Shown here: positions 21,183 through 28,617 of the stretch, piece by piece | How the letters are laid out: every line of letters starts with the position of its first letter | Numbering within the stretch: the first letter of the stretch is position 1 | Origin: JAEVZK01 sp038202925 | GTDB taxonomy: Bacteria > Armatimonadota > Fimbriimonadia > Fimbriimonadales > Fimbriimonadaceae | Length of the DNA: 29,489 nt | Direction: 5' to 3' | Assembly (NCBI GenBank): GCA_038202925.1 | Contig: JBBREM010000024.1 | Span: 1 to 29,489, forward strand | Program-made: the position numbers and the translations under genes | Notes under the pieces: model-generated | The model's database searches: none | Told to the model about the DNA's origin: nothing | The model's input: the letters and a program-made list of their open reading frames with translations, nothing else

Positions 21183-22277
21183 ATGAGCCAGCCCTTCGAT
21201 CGCATCTACAACTTCTCCGCCGGACCCTGCACGCTGGAGGTCGAGGTGCTGGAGGAAGCGCGCGATGGGCTGATGAATTGGAAAGGGACGGGCATGTCGG
21301 TGATGGAGATGAGCCATCGCGGCAAGGCCTACGAAGGCATCATCGCCGAGGCCGAGGCCGACCTGCGCAACCTCATGAGCATCCCCGAGGGTTACCATGT
21401 GCTCTTCCTGCAAGGCGGTGCGAGCATGCAAAACACGATGATCCCGATGTCGTTCCTCGGCGAGGGGCAGACGGCGGACTACATCGTCACTGGCGCTTGG
21501 GGCAAGAAGTCGGAAGAGGCCGCCCACATGATCGGCAACGTCAACTCCGCCTACAGCGGCAAGAGCCACAACTACAGCGATATCCCCGGCCCCGGCGAGA
21601 TCCAGCAAAGCGCGAATCCCGCCTACGTTCACTACACAAGCAACGAAACCATTCAAGGGGTGGAGTTCAAGGATGAAGTGAAGCTCAAAGGGCCGATCGT
21701 CTGCGATATCTCCTCGAACATCCTGTCCCGGCCGATCGACGTGACGAAGTTCGATTTGTTGTACGCCGGAGCGCAAAAGAACATGGGGCCCGCGGGTGCT
21801 ACGCTCGTCATCGTGAAGGATGAGTTTCTCCAGAAGGCACCGGAGAAAACCCACCCGATGCTCGACTACCGGCTGCAGGCGGCGAACGATTCGATGTACA
21901 ACACGCCGCCGTGCTGGTCGATCTACATGTGCGGCCTGACCTACAAATGGCTGCTGCGCAACGGCGGCGTGCCCGCGATGCAAAAGCGCAACGAGGACAA
22001 GGCGGCAGTCCTGTACAAGGCGATCGACCAATCCGGCGGCTTCTACCGGGGTCACGCCTGCCCACAGTGCCGCTCGCTCATGAACGTGACCTTCAACCTC
22101 GCCAACGATGAGTTGACCAGCGAGTTCCTGAAGGTAACCGAGGAGAACAAGCTGGACGGCCTCAAGGGACACCGGTCGGTTGGCGGCGTTCGCGCGTCGA
22201 TCTACAACGCCTTTCCGAAAGAGGGATGCGAAGCGCTGGCGCAGGTGATGCGCGACTTCGCGCAGAAGAAGGGATAA
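21183..22277 (+). CDS. serC: Phosphoserine aminotransferase
   Basis: 364 residues, the usual length. 'YNFSAGPCTLEVEVLEEA' is the family start, 'MEMSHRGKAYEGII' and 'LFLQGGASMQNTMIPMSF' bind PLP phosphate and ring, and 'YAGAQKNMGPAG' holds the PLP-binding lysine. The C-terminal 'GLKGHRSVGGVRASIYNAFP' is the substrate loop. It converts 3-phosphohydroxypyruvate to phosphoserine with glutamate (serine synthesis) and usually also serves PLP synthesis. ATG 21183 sits six bases after TAAAAT and has no Shine-Dalgarno. Confidence 0.97.
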   Translation: MSQPFDRIYNFSAGPCTLEVEVLEEARDGLMNWKGTGMSVMEMSHRGKAYEGIIAEAEADLRNLMSIPEGYHVLFLQGGASMQNTMIPMSFLGEGQTADYIVTGAWGKKSEEAAHMIGNVNSAYSGKSHNYSDIPGPGEIQQSANPAYVHYTSNETIQGVEFKDEVKLKGPIVCDISSNILSRPIDVTKFDLLYAGAQKNMGPAGATLVIVKDEFLQKAPEKTHPMLDYRLQAANDSMYNTPPCWSIYMCGLTYKWLLRNGGVPAMQKRNEDKAAVLYKAIDQSGGFYRGHACPQCRSLMNVTFNLANDELTSEFLKVTEENKLDGLKGHRSVGGVRASIYNAFPKEGCEALAQVMRDFAQKKG

Positions 22278-22281
22278 GACC

Positions 22282-22524
22282 TTACTGCTTCGGCAGATTG
22301 TTGCCGATGACGTCGATCACCAGCATCAGGGCCATGAATCCGATGCCCAGATAGAGGGTCCATCGCGAGATGATGTCGTCGAAGCTCGCCTTACCCTTGA
22401 AGGTGGTTCGCACGCCGCTGCCGCCGCCCATCGCGTCGCCCTTGCCGGTCGCGAAGACGAGTAGGGCGAAGACAATGGCCACGACGATGCCAAGGTAGAG
22501 GGCGATGTTGTAGACGGTGACCAC
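22282..22524 (-). CDS. secG: Preprotein translocase subunit SecG
   Basis: 80 residues from GTG 22524. There are two membrane helices (about 5-25 and 57-77) with the SecG layout: 'ALYLGIVVAIVFALLVFATGKGDAMGGGSG' (helix followed by the Gly-rich cytoplasmic loop), then the second helix 'LYLGIGFMALMLVIDVI'. SecG assists SecYE in protein export. The frame stays open upstream into the neighbouring gene, but TATAAT ten bases before this GTG, overlapping nothing coding except the end of the preceding gene's spacer, marks the start. Confidence 0.85.
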   Translation of the reverse strand: MVTVYNIALYLGIVVAIVFALLVFATGKGDAMGGGSGVRTTFKGKASFDDIISRWTLYLGIGFMALMLVIDVIGNNLPKQ

Positions 22525-22534
22525 GGGAAGAGCG

Positions 22535-22540
22535 ATTATA
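22535..22540 (-). promoter_or_regulatory. -10 element of secG
   Basis: Perfect TATAAT on the minus strand, one base after the TAG stop (22542-22544) of the upstream CBS-DUF1385 gene, with a 10-nt gap to the GTG. Confidence 0.6.
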
Positions 22541-22541
22541 C

Positions 22542-23651
22542 CTAGAGCGAGATCGGCAGCTTGAATGCCCAAATGATCAGTGAGAACAGGCCAAGAGTAA
22601 GCATGCTCCCGGCGACGACGTGGAACATGCCGCTGTTGTAAAGCCGGTGCCAGATGGTCACTCGCCCGGCATCGTAAGTGGCGTACTTCTTTAAGAGCTG
22701 GCGTCCGGATCGAATGCCCATCTCGAGCTGCTTCTTCGTCGGCGGCTTGGTCGTCACGTAGTATTGCACCGTGTTGCCGAGGGGTTTCCAAAGCACAAGC
22801 GTGGCGATGGCGGCGAAGAGCAGCTTAACTTCGGATATCGGGATCAGATTGGAGTTGCTGAGGCCAAGGAACACCGAAGCCCCGACCGCCAGATTTGTGC
22901 CGCACCGGGGGTGAACCCTCGGCATTCGCCGAACGTTCGCGACTGTGAGATCTTCGCCGCGCTCGATGGCGTGAACCACCTTGTGCTCCGCGGCATGGAT
23001 CCCGCTGAGCGGGATCACCCGCATCCCAACCAAAAAAAGTCCAATCGCGAGCGCCCCGTCGAGCAGGGTTGCGAGGTTCGTGGCGAGGCCGATGCCGTGC
23101 AGGTATCTGGCAATGTAGTTCGAAGCGAGATTTGCCGCGAATAAGAGCGTGAATAAGACCGCTCCGGTCGAGATGAGCGCGAGATCGCTGACGCCGGCGC
23201 GGATTGAGCCGGTCGTGAGGTGCACGCCAAACGGCGTCGCCATCCCGCCGACCATCGGCGGCCTCGGCGGGGCGATCCTCTTGGGATACAGGTCGGTGGG
23301 GGTGAGGATGCCGTGAATCTGTCCGCTCTCGTCGATCACGATCAGAACCGAAGCGCCTTCGCGCTCGAACAGGCGCAGAGCCTCGGCCCCGGTGTCGCTG
23401 ACTCGTGCGCTGAGGGCTCCGCGGACGAGAGGCTCGATGGGATCGCCGAGAGCCATGCCCTGCGCCATCGCCTGCACCATCGTCGACTCGGTGATCGCTC
23501 CGGCGAACGACCCTCGCTCGGTCACCGGCAAAACGGCGCAGCCGTTTTCACGCAGCTTGCCGGCAGCGATCTCGAGCGAATCCTGCAGGTCGACCGTAAA
23601 GGTCGGCCGCATCAGGAGCCCGAGAGGCTGGGACAGGGGCGAAGATTCCAT
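22542..23651 (-). CDS. CBS-pair + DUF1385 (YqhQ-like) membrane protein fusion
   Basis: 369 residues. Two CBS domains fill about 10-130 ('LLMRPTFTVDLQDSLEIAAGKLRENGCAVLPV' and 'ALSARVSDTGAEALRLFEREGASVLIVIDESGQIHGILTPTDLY'). From ~140 the chain follows DUF1385/YqhQ: a modified 'GGMATPFGVHL' in place of the usual GGQAVxEGVMMR, membrane helices, and the hallmark 'GIHAAEHKVVHAIERGEDLTVANVRRMPRVHPRCGTNL'. C-terminal helices follow near 275-290 and 348-366. CBS pairs normally sense adenine nucleotides, so this may be a nucleotide-gated version of a protein whose own function is unknown. TAGGTA with a 7-nt gap precedes the ATG. Confidence 0.82.
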   Translation of the reverse strand: MESSPLSQPLGLLMRPTFTVDLQDSLEIAAGKLRENGCAVLPVTERGSFAGAITESTMVQAMAQGMALGDPIEPLVRGALSARVSDTGAEALRLFEREGASVLIVIDESGQIHGILTPTDLYPKRIAPPRPPMVGGMATPFGVHLTTGSIRAGVSDLALISTGAVLFTLLFAANLASNYIARYLHGIGLATNLATLLDGALAIGLFLVGMRVIPLSGIHAAEHKVVHAIERGEDLTVANVRRMPRVHPRCGTNLAVGASVFLGLSNSNLIPISEVKLLFAAIATLVLWKPLGNTVQYYVTTKPPTKKQLEMGIRSGRQLLKKYATYDAGRVTIWHRLYNSGMFHVVAGSMLTLGLFSLIIWAFKLPISL

Positions 23652-23658
23652 TCGTCTC

Positions 23659-23664
23659 TACCTA
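23659..23664 (-). promoter_or_regulatory. -10-like element of the CBS-DUF1385 gene
   Basis: TAGGTA with a 7-nt gap to the ATG at 23651; the last base deviates from consensus. The 23665-23842 spacer shows no gene or clear repeat. Confidence 0.35.
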
Positions 23665-23842
23665 CGTTGTACACCGATCAAGCGGTGCGTGGGGAATGGC
23701 CCAATCCTCGGCACTCAACAATCTCCGAGAGTTCCGTGTCACGAAATCGGTTCTCTCTACTAGTTGATCGCGGGATCCAATCTTGTGCAAAGCTCCGGCC
23801 GCGCGGTTGACGGAACTGAGCCTTCAGAGGAACTGCGCATTC

Positions 23843-24616
23843 CTAATTCTTAATCTTCAGTTCTCTTCTCTGTGATAGCGCCGCCTTAAGGAGCTTCAAA
23901 ATCTCCGTACGCTTGTTCTTTTTCGCCACGTCGGTCGGCGTTAGCCCCTGTTCATCTCGGTGGTCGGGCCGGGCACCCCTGGTAAGGAGCAGCTTAACAA
24001 CGTCGAGTCGATTAAAACCAATTGCTGCGTCCAACTGGCTTCCATAGAAGCCGTTACCGTTTGGGTCGGCACCGTGATCTAGCAGGAAACTAACAACCTC
24101 TGGCCTGGTTATTTCAAGGTTCGCGGTCCGCGTCGCTTCATCCTTGGTTAAGGTGCCACCCATGCTAAAGTAATATTCAAGGGAAGGGAGAAACATTCCG
24201 CCGTTAACCCCGCGAGATGTAAATTGGTACACCTTAAGCGTGTAGCCCAACCTGAAAAGGGTCTTGAATGTCTCAGCGCTTCGGCGAAAAGTAACCGCGG
24301 TGTAGACCGGCCTAGCCTCTTCGATTTCGGCAAATGTCATCACGCTTAGCGCCTGCTCGAGTTCAGTCGGCGTTGAGGTGGCCCTGCCAAGCACCTTCCA
24401 GAGGTGATCCTTACGGGAAATCGCCGCGAGCTGCTCGTGAGTCAAATTTGGTGGACCCTGGGGCATTTGGTCTGGCCAGTTCCACCAAACTAAGCCAGAA
24501 CACGCAAGGAGAGCCAAACCGATGACCACGGGCAATTGTTGGCGATAACCGGAACTGGGCTCCTCGAAATCCGAAAGATGTCGAGTGCTCCCTCCTTGAG
24601 GTTCTTTGTTCTCCAA
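23843..24616 (-). CDS. Membrane-anchored ankyrin-repeat protein
   Basis: 257 residues from a TTG. There is one transmembrane helix near 28-46 ('LPVVIGLALLACSGLVWWNW') with a short acidic cytoplasmic N-terminus, then a helical region. At least two ankyrin repeats follow in the C-terminal third ('RPEVVSFLLDHGADPNGNGFYGSQLDAAIGFNRLDVVKLLLTRGARPDHRDEQGLTPTDVAKKNKRTEILKLL'); an earlier degenerate one is possible at ~105-165. Ankyrin repeats bind proteins, so it probably faces the periplasm or surface and holds a partner. The start is one base after the TGA of the DsbA-like gene (TGA-g-TTG), so translation is coupled. Last gene of the low-GC operon. Confidence 0.7.
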   Translation of the reverse strand: MENKEPQGGSTRHLSDFEEPSSGYRQQLPVVIGLALLACSGLVWWNWPDQMPQGPPNLTHEQLAAISRKDHLWKVLGRATSTPTELEQALSVMTFAEIEEARPVYTAVTFRRSAETFKTLFRLGYTLKVYQFTSRGVNGGMFLPSLEYYFSMGGTLTKDEATRTANLEITRPEVVSFLLDHGADPNGNGFYGSQLDAAIGFNRLDVVKLLLTRGARPDHRDEQGLTPTDVAKKNKRTEILKLLKAALSQRRELKIKN

Positions 24617-24617
24617 C

Positions 24618-25217
24618 TCAGTTGCCCATGACTAATTCAACTTGATCCAGGTCAGCGATAGAAAACACCTCTCCGTCAGGGTTAGCGAGATAAAAGCTCG
24701 GTGTCGATTGGAGATGCAAGATACTGGCTAGCTTCTGTCCATCCACTAGTCTCCTTTCAACCGCTTTCTTGGCTGCCCGCAACTGCGAGGGAGATACGCC
24801 TAGTTCGCTAGTGACTAAGGCGAGGCTTGGCAATGTAAGCTTCGCCCCCAATTTCCAGAGGAGCGTGTTGGCTTGCCAAAAGTTTCCCGACAACTGGCTG
24901 GTTTCAGCTATTTCCGTTGCCGGCATCGCCAGACGGTGCTGCCGCAGCGGAAACAAAATGAGGCCGTAGGTCAGATTCTGGTGGTCTCCGAGAAATGACG
25001 CTAACTTCGCATGCGTTTGCGAGCAAGCCGGGCATTGATAACTAGCAAACTCCAGTAGAAGCCATTTTCCTGTGGGTTCGCTTAGAAAGTGCGCTCCACC
25101 TCGAAGAACATCTTGTCTTGAGGCCTTCACTTTTTCGGGAGCCGGGAGCTTGGGGTGGTTCGTCGAATAAACGCGAAACCCAACGACGGCTACGAGTGTA
25201 GTGGTCAGGATTACCAT
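24618..25217 (-). CDS. DsbA-like thioredoxin-fold protein, membrane-anchored
   Basis: 199 residues. The N-terminal hydrophobic segment (MVILTTTLVAVVGFRVY) is an anchor or uncleaved signal. 'WLLLEFASYQCPACSQTHAKLASFL' holds the redox CPAC (Cys62, Cys65). 'LQSTPSFYLANPDGEV' is the cis-Pro loop, and the intervening helical insertion is DsbA/DsbG-like. It probably forms or shuffles disulfides outside the cytoplasm. It is embedded in an operon whose first gene encodes a secreted peptide with ten cysteines, its likely substrate (inference from context). The ATG follows 39 nt after the stop of the 31-codon gene. Confidence 0.78.
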   Translation of the reverse strand: MVILTTTLVAVVGFRVYSTNHPKLPAPEKVKASRQDVLRGGAHFLSEPTGKWLLLEFASYQCPACSQTHAKLASFLGDHQNLTYGLILFPLRQHRLAMPATEIAETSQLSGNFWQANTLLWKLGAKLTLPSLALVTSELGVSPSQLRAAKKAVERRLVDGQKLASILHLQSTPSFYLANPDGEVFSIADLDQVELVMGN

Positions 25218-25256
25218 TGCTGCCAGCGGATTAAGGGTATCCCTCTCATCAACGCG

Positions 25257-25352
25257 CTACTTGCCCCACATTTGAGCCAGCCACAGGGCCAAGGTCAGAC
25301 ATAAACCGGCAAGGCCCATTGAGATGACGATCTGAATCTCCTTCCTTGTCAT
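25257..25352 (-). CDS. 31-residue single-span membrane peptide
   Basis: Short ORF MTRKEIQIVISMGLAGLCL... ending in a Trp-rich tail, with one hydrophobic helix (about 7-27) and a basic N-terminus. It begins one base after the TGA of the cysteine-rich peptide gene (TGA-g-ATG), the same coupling seen between the DsbA-like and ankyrin genes, which supports a real gene. It could be a membrane adaptor or small accessory subunit; no family recognised. Confidence 0.5.
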   Translation of the reverse strand: MTRKEIQIVISMGLAGLCLTLALWLAQMWGK

Positions 25353-25353
25353 C

Positions 25354-25617
25354 TCACCAACTCAGGTCGCAACCGCACGGCCTGCACGGCACGATGTTGT
25401 TGTTGACATCCGTACAAGTGCAGTGTCCCGTGCCCGCATTGCAACCTGCGATCTCGCCACATTCGTAAAGGACGCAGTTCCAATTCACTCCAGGAGTGCC
25501 AGCGTTGCAGCAGAAATAGCCACCCGGCCACGACTTAGATAGACCGGCGAGCGCCAGGTTAGTTCCAGCGAAGCAGACGATGAGCAACAGCGCTCCTATT
25601 GTTATTGACTTTATCAT
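25354..25617 (-). CDS. Secreted cysteine-rich peptide (ten Cys)
   Basis: 87 residues. A signal peptide (MIKSITIGALLLIVCFAGTNLALA, cleavage after ALA near 24) leads to a ~63-residue mature peptide rich in Gly, Asn and Trp with ten cysteines: 'YFCCNAG', 'NWNCVLYECGEIAGC', 'HCTCTD', 'VPCRPCGCDLSW'. The even number and compact spacing suggest five disulfides. It is loosely reminiscent of Bacteroidetes NVEALA-type cysteine-rich secreted peptides ('ALA' then Cys-rich tail, redox genes nearby), but I cannot show homology. It is first in an operon with a membrane micropeptide, a DsbA-like protein and an ankyrin protein. Function unknown: a surface or toxin-like peptide, a redox or metal carrier, or a structural peptide. 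Confidence 0.65.
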   Translation of the reverse strand: MIKSITIGALLLIVCFAGTNLALAGLSKSWPGGYFCCNAGTPGVNWNCVLYECGEIAGCNAGTGHCTCTDVNNNIVPCRPCGCDLSW

Positions 25618-26003
25618 TTCGACTCCCGCCGATCAGAACGACCCTGTGCATCGTAAGACCAGCTCGCTTTCAGCATATAGTAACAAGAACCGATACAAGT
25701 ACCCCCCCCCAATGTTGTCACAATATAGACAAGATTAGGGTTGGTTTGGCGCTTGCTGACTTGAAATCAATCTGCGCAGACTTCACCCAGCCGCAGCTCC
25801 CATGGAATCAGATGATCAAGCCCCCAATCCTTCAATCCGATCCTCGCCAGACAAGAACCCGGTTGACAAAGTCGGTGCCCAGCTACCTAAAGATGTCGCA
25901 TGCAATCTTGGGCGAATAGATAATGCGACTACCAAAGGGCGTGAATCCAGTGAATCCACAGACTAAAAGGAACCTGACGGTTTCACGCGGGGTCCAGAGA
26001 AAT
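25618..26003. other. Gene-free spacer / promoter region of the cysteine-rich operon
   Basis: No supportable gene. On the minus strand, upstream of the operon, are a weak TACTAT (25682-25677), a run of nine C's (25702-25710) and the palindrome TTGTC-N8-GACAA (25715-25732) containing TATATT-like sequence. A plus-strand TTGACA at ~25863 has no convincing -10 at 17 nt. The stretch is less GC-rich than the rest of the window. Confidence 0.45.
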
Positions 26004-26870
26004 TCAAGCTGCGCGCTCGACGAACAGCTTATGGTTAGCCTCGAAGGCCGCCTGACAATCCGCCCGAAGTCCTTTGAGATCAGCTTGCCTGAAGCCGATC
26101 CGCCGCAAAGCTTCCAAGTCTAGTTTGCCCCCGACCTCACCCTTCTTGGGCCGGCTCGCGAGGAAGTCGGCAACATGGACGGCGTCCACGGTCAGATCAC
26201 CGGGAACGCGATTGCTGGGATTGTGGTGGTAGCTCGCGGAGTCGATGATCACCTTGGGGAGCCCCCAATCCTCCGCGAGCCGACCGCCGACAACTTGATG
26301 GTCGAACCCGAAGACGCTCTGCTCGGCCTCAAGGACCGTCACCTTTAGGTCGCTTGCCAGGGCGTGGATGCTCGAGACTCGGCTTTCGGTCCAGGCGCTC
26401 AGGGCGACCTTGCCGATATCGTGCAGCAGCCCGCATGTGAACGCAACATCCGCGTCCAGCCCTGAAACGCGAGAAGCAATGACCTGCGAGCCCACCGCCA
26501 CACGCCATGAATGCTCCCAGAAGTCCATGGGGCTCATAAGCGGCCCCCCGATCCAATGGTAGGTCGAGGCGACTGTCGCCAGGTTATGCACGGCGCGCAT
26601 GCCAAGAACGACCACTGCCTCCTCCGCGCAGGCGACGCGCCGCTGCATTCCGTAGAACGGGCTGTTGGCAAGCCTCAGCACGCGCGCCGTCAGGGCCAGA
26701 TCGTGCGACAGGGTCCTTGCTACGCTATGGGCGGTTCCCGTGGCCGACTGCGTTTCTTGCATCACGGCCTGCGTGGCTTGCGGCATGGCAGGAAGGTCGC
26801 TGGTGTTTCTCACCAGCTCCTCGAGCGACAAGCGAGCCATCTCCACATCGTTGTGTTCGGCGAGCGACAT
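26004..26870 (-). CDS. HDOD-domain signalling protein
   Basis: 288 residues. The HDOD core covers ~18-230: 'LPAMPQATQAVMQ', 'LSHDLALTARVLRLANSPFYGM', 'EEAVVVLGMRAVHNLA', 'FWEHSWRVAVGSQVIA' and 'FTCGLLHDIGKVALSAW' (His150-Asp151 retained). HDOD proteins are output or regulatory modules linked to c-di-GMP signalling, motility and stress. No GGDEF, EAL or receiver domain is attached. Because flgM in the same window is under a c-di-GMP riboswitch, a role in the same signalling sphere is possible but not shown. An alternative start is ATG 26840. Divergent from the flavoenzyme gene. Confidence 0.88.
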   Translation of the reverse strand: MSLAEHNDVEMARLSLEELVRNTSDLPAMPQATQAVMQETQSATGTAHSVARTLSHDLALTARVLRLANSPFYGMQRRVACAEEAVVVLGMRAVHNLATVASTYHWIGGPLMSPMDFWEHSWRVAVGSQVIASRVSGLDADVAFTCGLLHDIGKVALSAWTESRVSSIHALASDLKVTVLEAEQSVFGFDHQVVGGRLAEDWGLPKVIIDSASYHHNPSNRVPGDLTVDAVHVADFLASRPKKGEVGGKLDLEALRRIGFRQADLKGLRADCQAAFEANHKLFVERAA

Positions 26871-26923
26871 GGCAGGCCTATTCCGCGTTTTTTTGTCAGG
26901 TTAACCAGGTAATTGTTGTAGCC

Positions 26924-27952
26924 ATGCGCATTGCGGTGGTCGGTGCGGGGATCATGGGCGCGAGCAGCGCCTGGGCTCTTGCTGCGCGTGGCCACGACGT
27001 CACGGTTGTCGAGCAGTTCGCTTCAGGGCACGATCGCGGCTCGTCGCATGGGCGCTCGCGCATCATTCGCAAGGCGTACCCCGATGCCTTCTACACCGCG
27101 ATCATGGCGGAGGCATATCCGCTCTGGCGCGAGGTGCAAGCGCTGGCGAACGAGCAGATCGTCTTCGAGCCGGGGATTCTCTACTACGGTCCGGAGATGT
27201 CTCCGAACGTGCAAGGCATGATCGCCGGCCTTGTCGAATTGGGCGTGCCGCATGAGATCCGCGCCCCATCGGAGACAACCCCGATGAGGCTGCGAGAGGG
27301 TGAAATCGGCATCTTCACGCCCGAGGCGGGCTGGGTTCATGCGGAGAAGGCGGTTCACGTCATCATGGACGCTGCTGTCGCCCTGGGAGCGGTCCTGCGT
27401 TCCGGTGAAAAGGGCGACGTTGAGAAGCTGGAGCGAGAGTTCGACGCGGTCGTCCTCTGCCCCGGAGCGTGGATTCGCGAGTACGTCGATCTGCCCGTGA
27501 CCATCACGCTACAGACGTTCGCCTACGTCGCGGGCTCTGCAGGAACTGGCGTAGATGGGCCGGTTTGGATCCACGACTGCCCCGCGTTCTACTATGGGTT
27601 CCCTTCCGAGCCTGGCCGCGTTGATTTCAAGATCGGCTACCACGCCGCCGGAGAGGTCATAAACCCCGAGTCTCCGGTCCGAGCGCCAAACAAGGAGCAC
27701 ATGGCCGGCATCGCTCAGGAAGCCGAGGAGCGATTCGGTATCGGCGAAGCCGACTTCACGTTCCAGGCCTGCCTCTACACGACTACCCCGGATGAGGACT
27801 TCCGCTGGGGGCGGCTGAGCGAGAAGACGGTTTGGGTCTCCGCCTGCAGCGGCCACGGATTCAAATTCGGCCCATGGATCGGGCGCAAAATGGCGGATTT
27901 TGCCGAGGGCAAGGACGAGCCCGCCAGCATTTCGCGCTTTATGCTCAGGTAA
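26924..27952 (+). CDS. FAD-dependent amine oxidase of the monomeric sarcosine oxidase (MSOX/DAO) family
   Basis: 342 residues. 'IAVVGAGIMGASSAWALAARGHDVTVVEQ' is the FAD-binding Rossmann fold, 'GSSHGRSRIIRKAYPD' is typical of MSOX/MTOX enzymes, and 'ACLYTTTPDEDF' contains the Cys (Cys283) that in MSOX binds FAD covalently. 'SACSGHGFKFGPWIGR' is the C-terminal FAD motif. It would oxidise an N-methyl amino acid or related secondary amine, releasing H2O2. It is shorter than MSOX (~390). A much longer frame begins at 26717, but that part overlaps the HDOD gene and lacks similarity; the Rossmann fold begins at this ATG. Confidence 0.87.
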   Translation: MRIAVVGAGIMGASSAWALAARGHDVTVVEQFASGHDRGSSHGRSRIIRKAYPDAFYTAIMAEAYPLWREVQALANEQIVFEPGILYYGPEMSPNVQGMIAGLVELGVPHEIRAPSETTPMRLREGEIGIFTPEAGWVHAEKAVHVIMDAAVALGAVLRSGEKGDVEKLEREFDAVVLCPGAWIREYVDLPVTITLQTFAYVAGSAGTGVDGPVWIHDCPAFYYGFPSEPGRVDFKIGYHAAGEVINPESPVRAPNKEHMAGIAQEAEERFGIGEADFTFQACLYTTTPDEDFRWGRLSEKTVWVSACSGHGFKFGPWIGRKMADFAEGKDEPASISRFMLR

Positions 27953-27992
27953 GCATCCGCGATCTTCGTCGCATTCCTAGCTCGCGTAAATC

Positions 27993-27998
27993 TATAAT
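27993..27998 (+). promoter_or_regulatory. -10 element of the DnaA-domain-I-like gene
   Basis: Perfect TATAAT with an 8-nt gap to the ATG at 28007 and no Shine-Dalgarno. Confidence 0.6.
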
Positions 27999-28006
27999 CC
28001 GGGCAC

Positions 28007-28615
28007 ATGGCCGATGTCGCGCAGATATGGCAGCAAGCACTTCCCACCGTGAAGAATGGGGTGACGGGCGTTGGCGTGTGGGCGGCGCTGAACACGGCTC
28101 GTCCGGTCGCGCTCGAGAACGGCCTGTTTGTCCTCGGCCTGCCCGGGGCTGATGGCGAACTCGCCGGGCACCTCAAGCTGCCGGCGGCCAAACGGCTGAT
28201 CGAGCAAACGGTCGGCGGATTGGTGAAGTCTCCGGTGACGCTTCGTGTGATCGATGGCATTGAGGTTTCCGATTGGGAGGTCGAAAAGCGCCGCGACACC
28301 GAAAAGCAAAGACTGTCCAACCAGTCGCTCGAAAAAATGCGCGCGGAGATGCAGGCGAAGGTTAGCTGGGAAACCATGTATGAGCAACTCGGCCGGAAGT
28401 TTGCCGCCGTGCCCAACAAATCGTTGCCGCAGAACCGGGCGCGGTTCTTCGAGGAAGCCATCGCCCTCGTTGCCGAAGCGCGACAGCAACAGGAGAGCTG
28501 GGATGATCTGGGGGAGCGAAACTTCGCGCGCTGCCTGGAGCGACTCTCGCAGTACTCCGAAGTTCCCAGCACGATCGTGGCAAGGCTCGTTCTGCAGAAG
28601 TGCGGGGAACTCTAA
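28007..28615 (+). CDS. Protein with a DnaA N-terminal-domain-like fold, unknown role
   Basis: 202 residues. Residues 4-84 ('IWQQALPTVKNGVTGVGVWAALNTARPVALENGLFVLGLPG ... AAKRLIEQTVGGLVKSPVTLRVIDG') follow the pattern of DnaA domain I: 'LW..vL..L....s...F..Wl..l.p..l....L.l.vP......' then '..Y...I...l......v.l.v'. The rest (90-202) is charged and helical, with 'FEEAIALVAEARQQQESWDDLGERNFARCLERLSQYSEVP'. There is no AAA+ ATPase or DNA-binding domain IV, so it is not an initiator; a DnaA- or DnaB-interacting regulator is possible. The assignment is by eye and tentative. Confidence 0.5.
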   Translation: MADVAQIWQQALPTVKNGVTGVGVWAALNTARPVALENGLFVLGLPGADGELAGHLKLPAAKRLIEQTVGGLVKSPVTLRVIDGIEVSDWEVEKRRDTEKQRLSNQSLEKMRAEMQAKVSWETMYEQLGRKFAAVPNKSLPQNRARFFEEAIALVAEARQQQESWDDLGERNFARCLERLSQYSEVPSTIVARLVLQKCGEL

Positions 28616-28617
28616 AC

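Noticed and set aside
22525..22791. Long N-terminal extension of SecG
   Set aside because: It overlaps the CBS-DUF1385 gene in another frame; SecG is ~75-80 residues and a TATAAT precedes the GTG at 22524.
25599..26123. Two plus-strand open frames (25599-25919 and 25923-26123) in the spacer upstream of the cysteine-rich operon
   Set aside because: No recognisable domain, no Shine-Dalgarno or well-placed -10; the second runs antisense into the HDOD gene and the first into the promoter of the operon.
26717..26923. 69-residue extension of the MSOX-like flavoenzyme
   Set aside because: It overlaps the HDOD gene on the other strand, and the FAD Rossmann motif begins right at ATG 26924.
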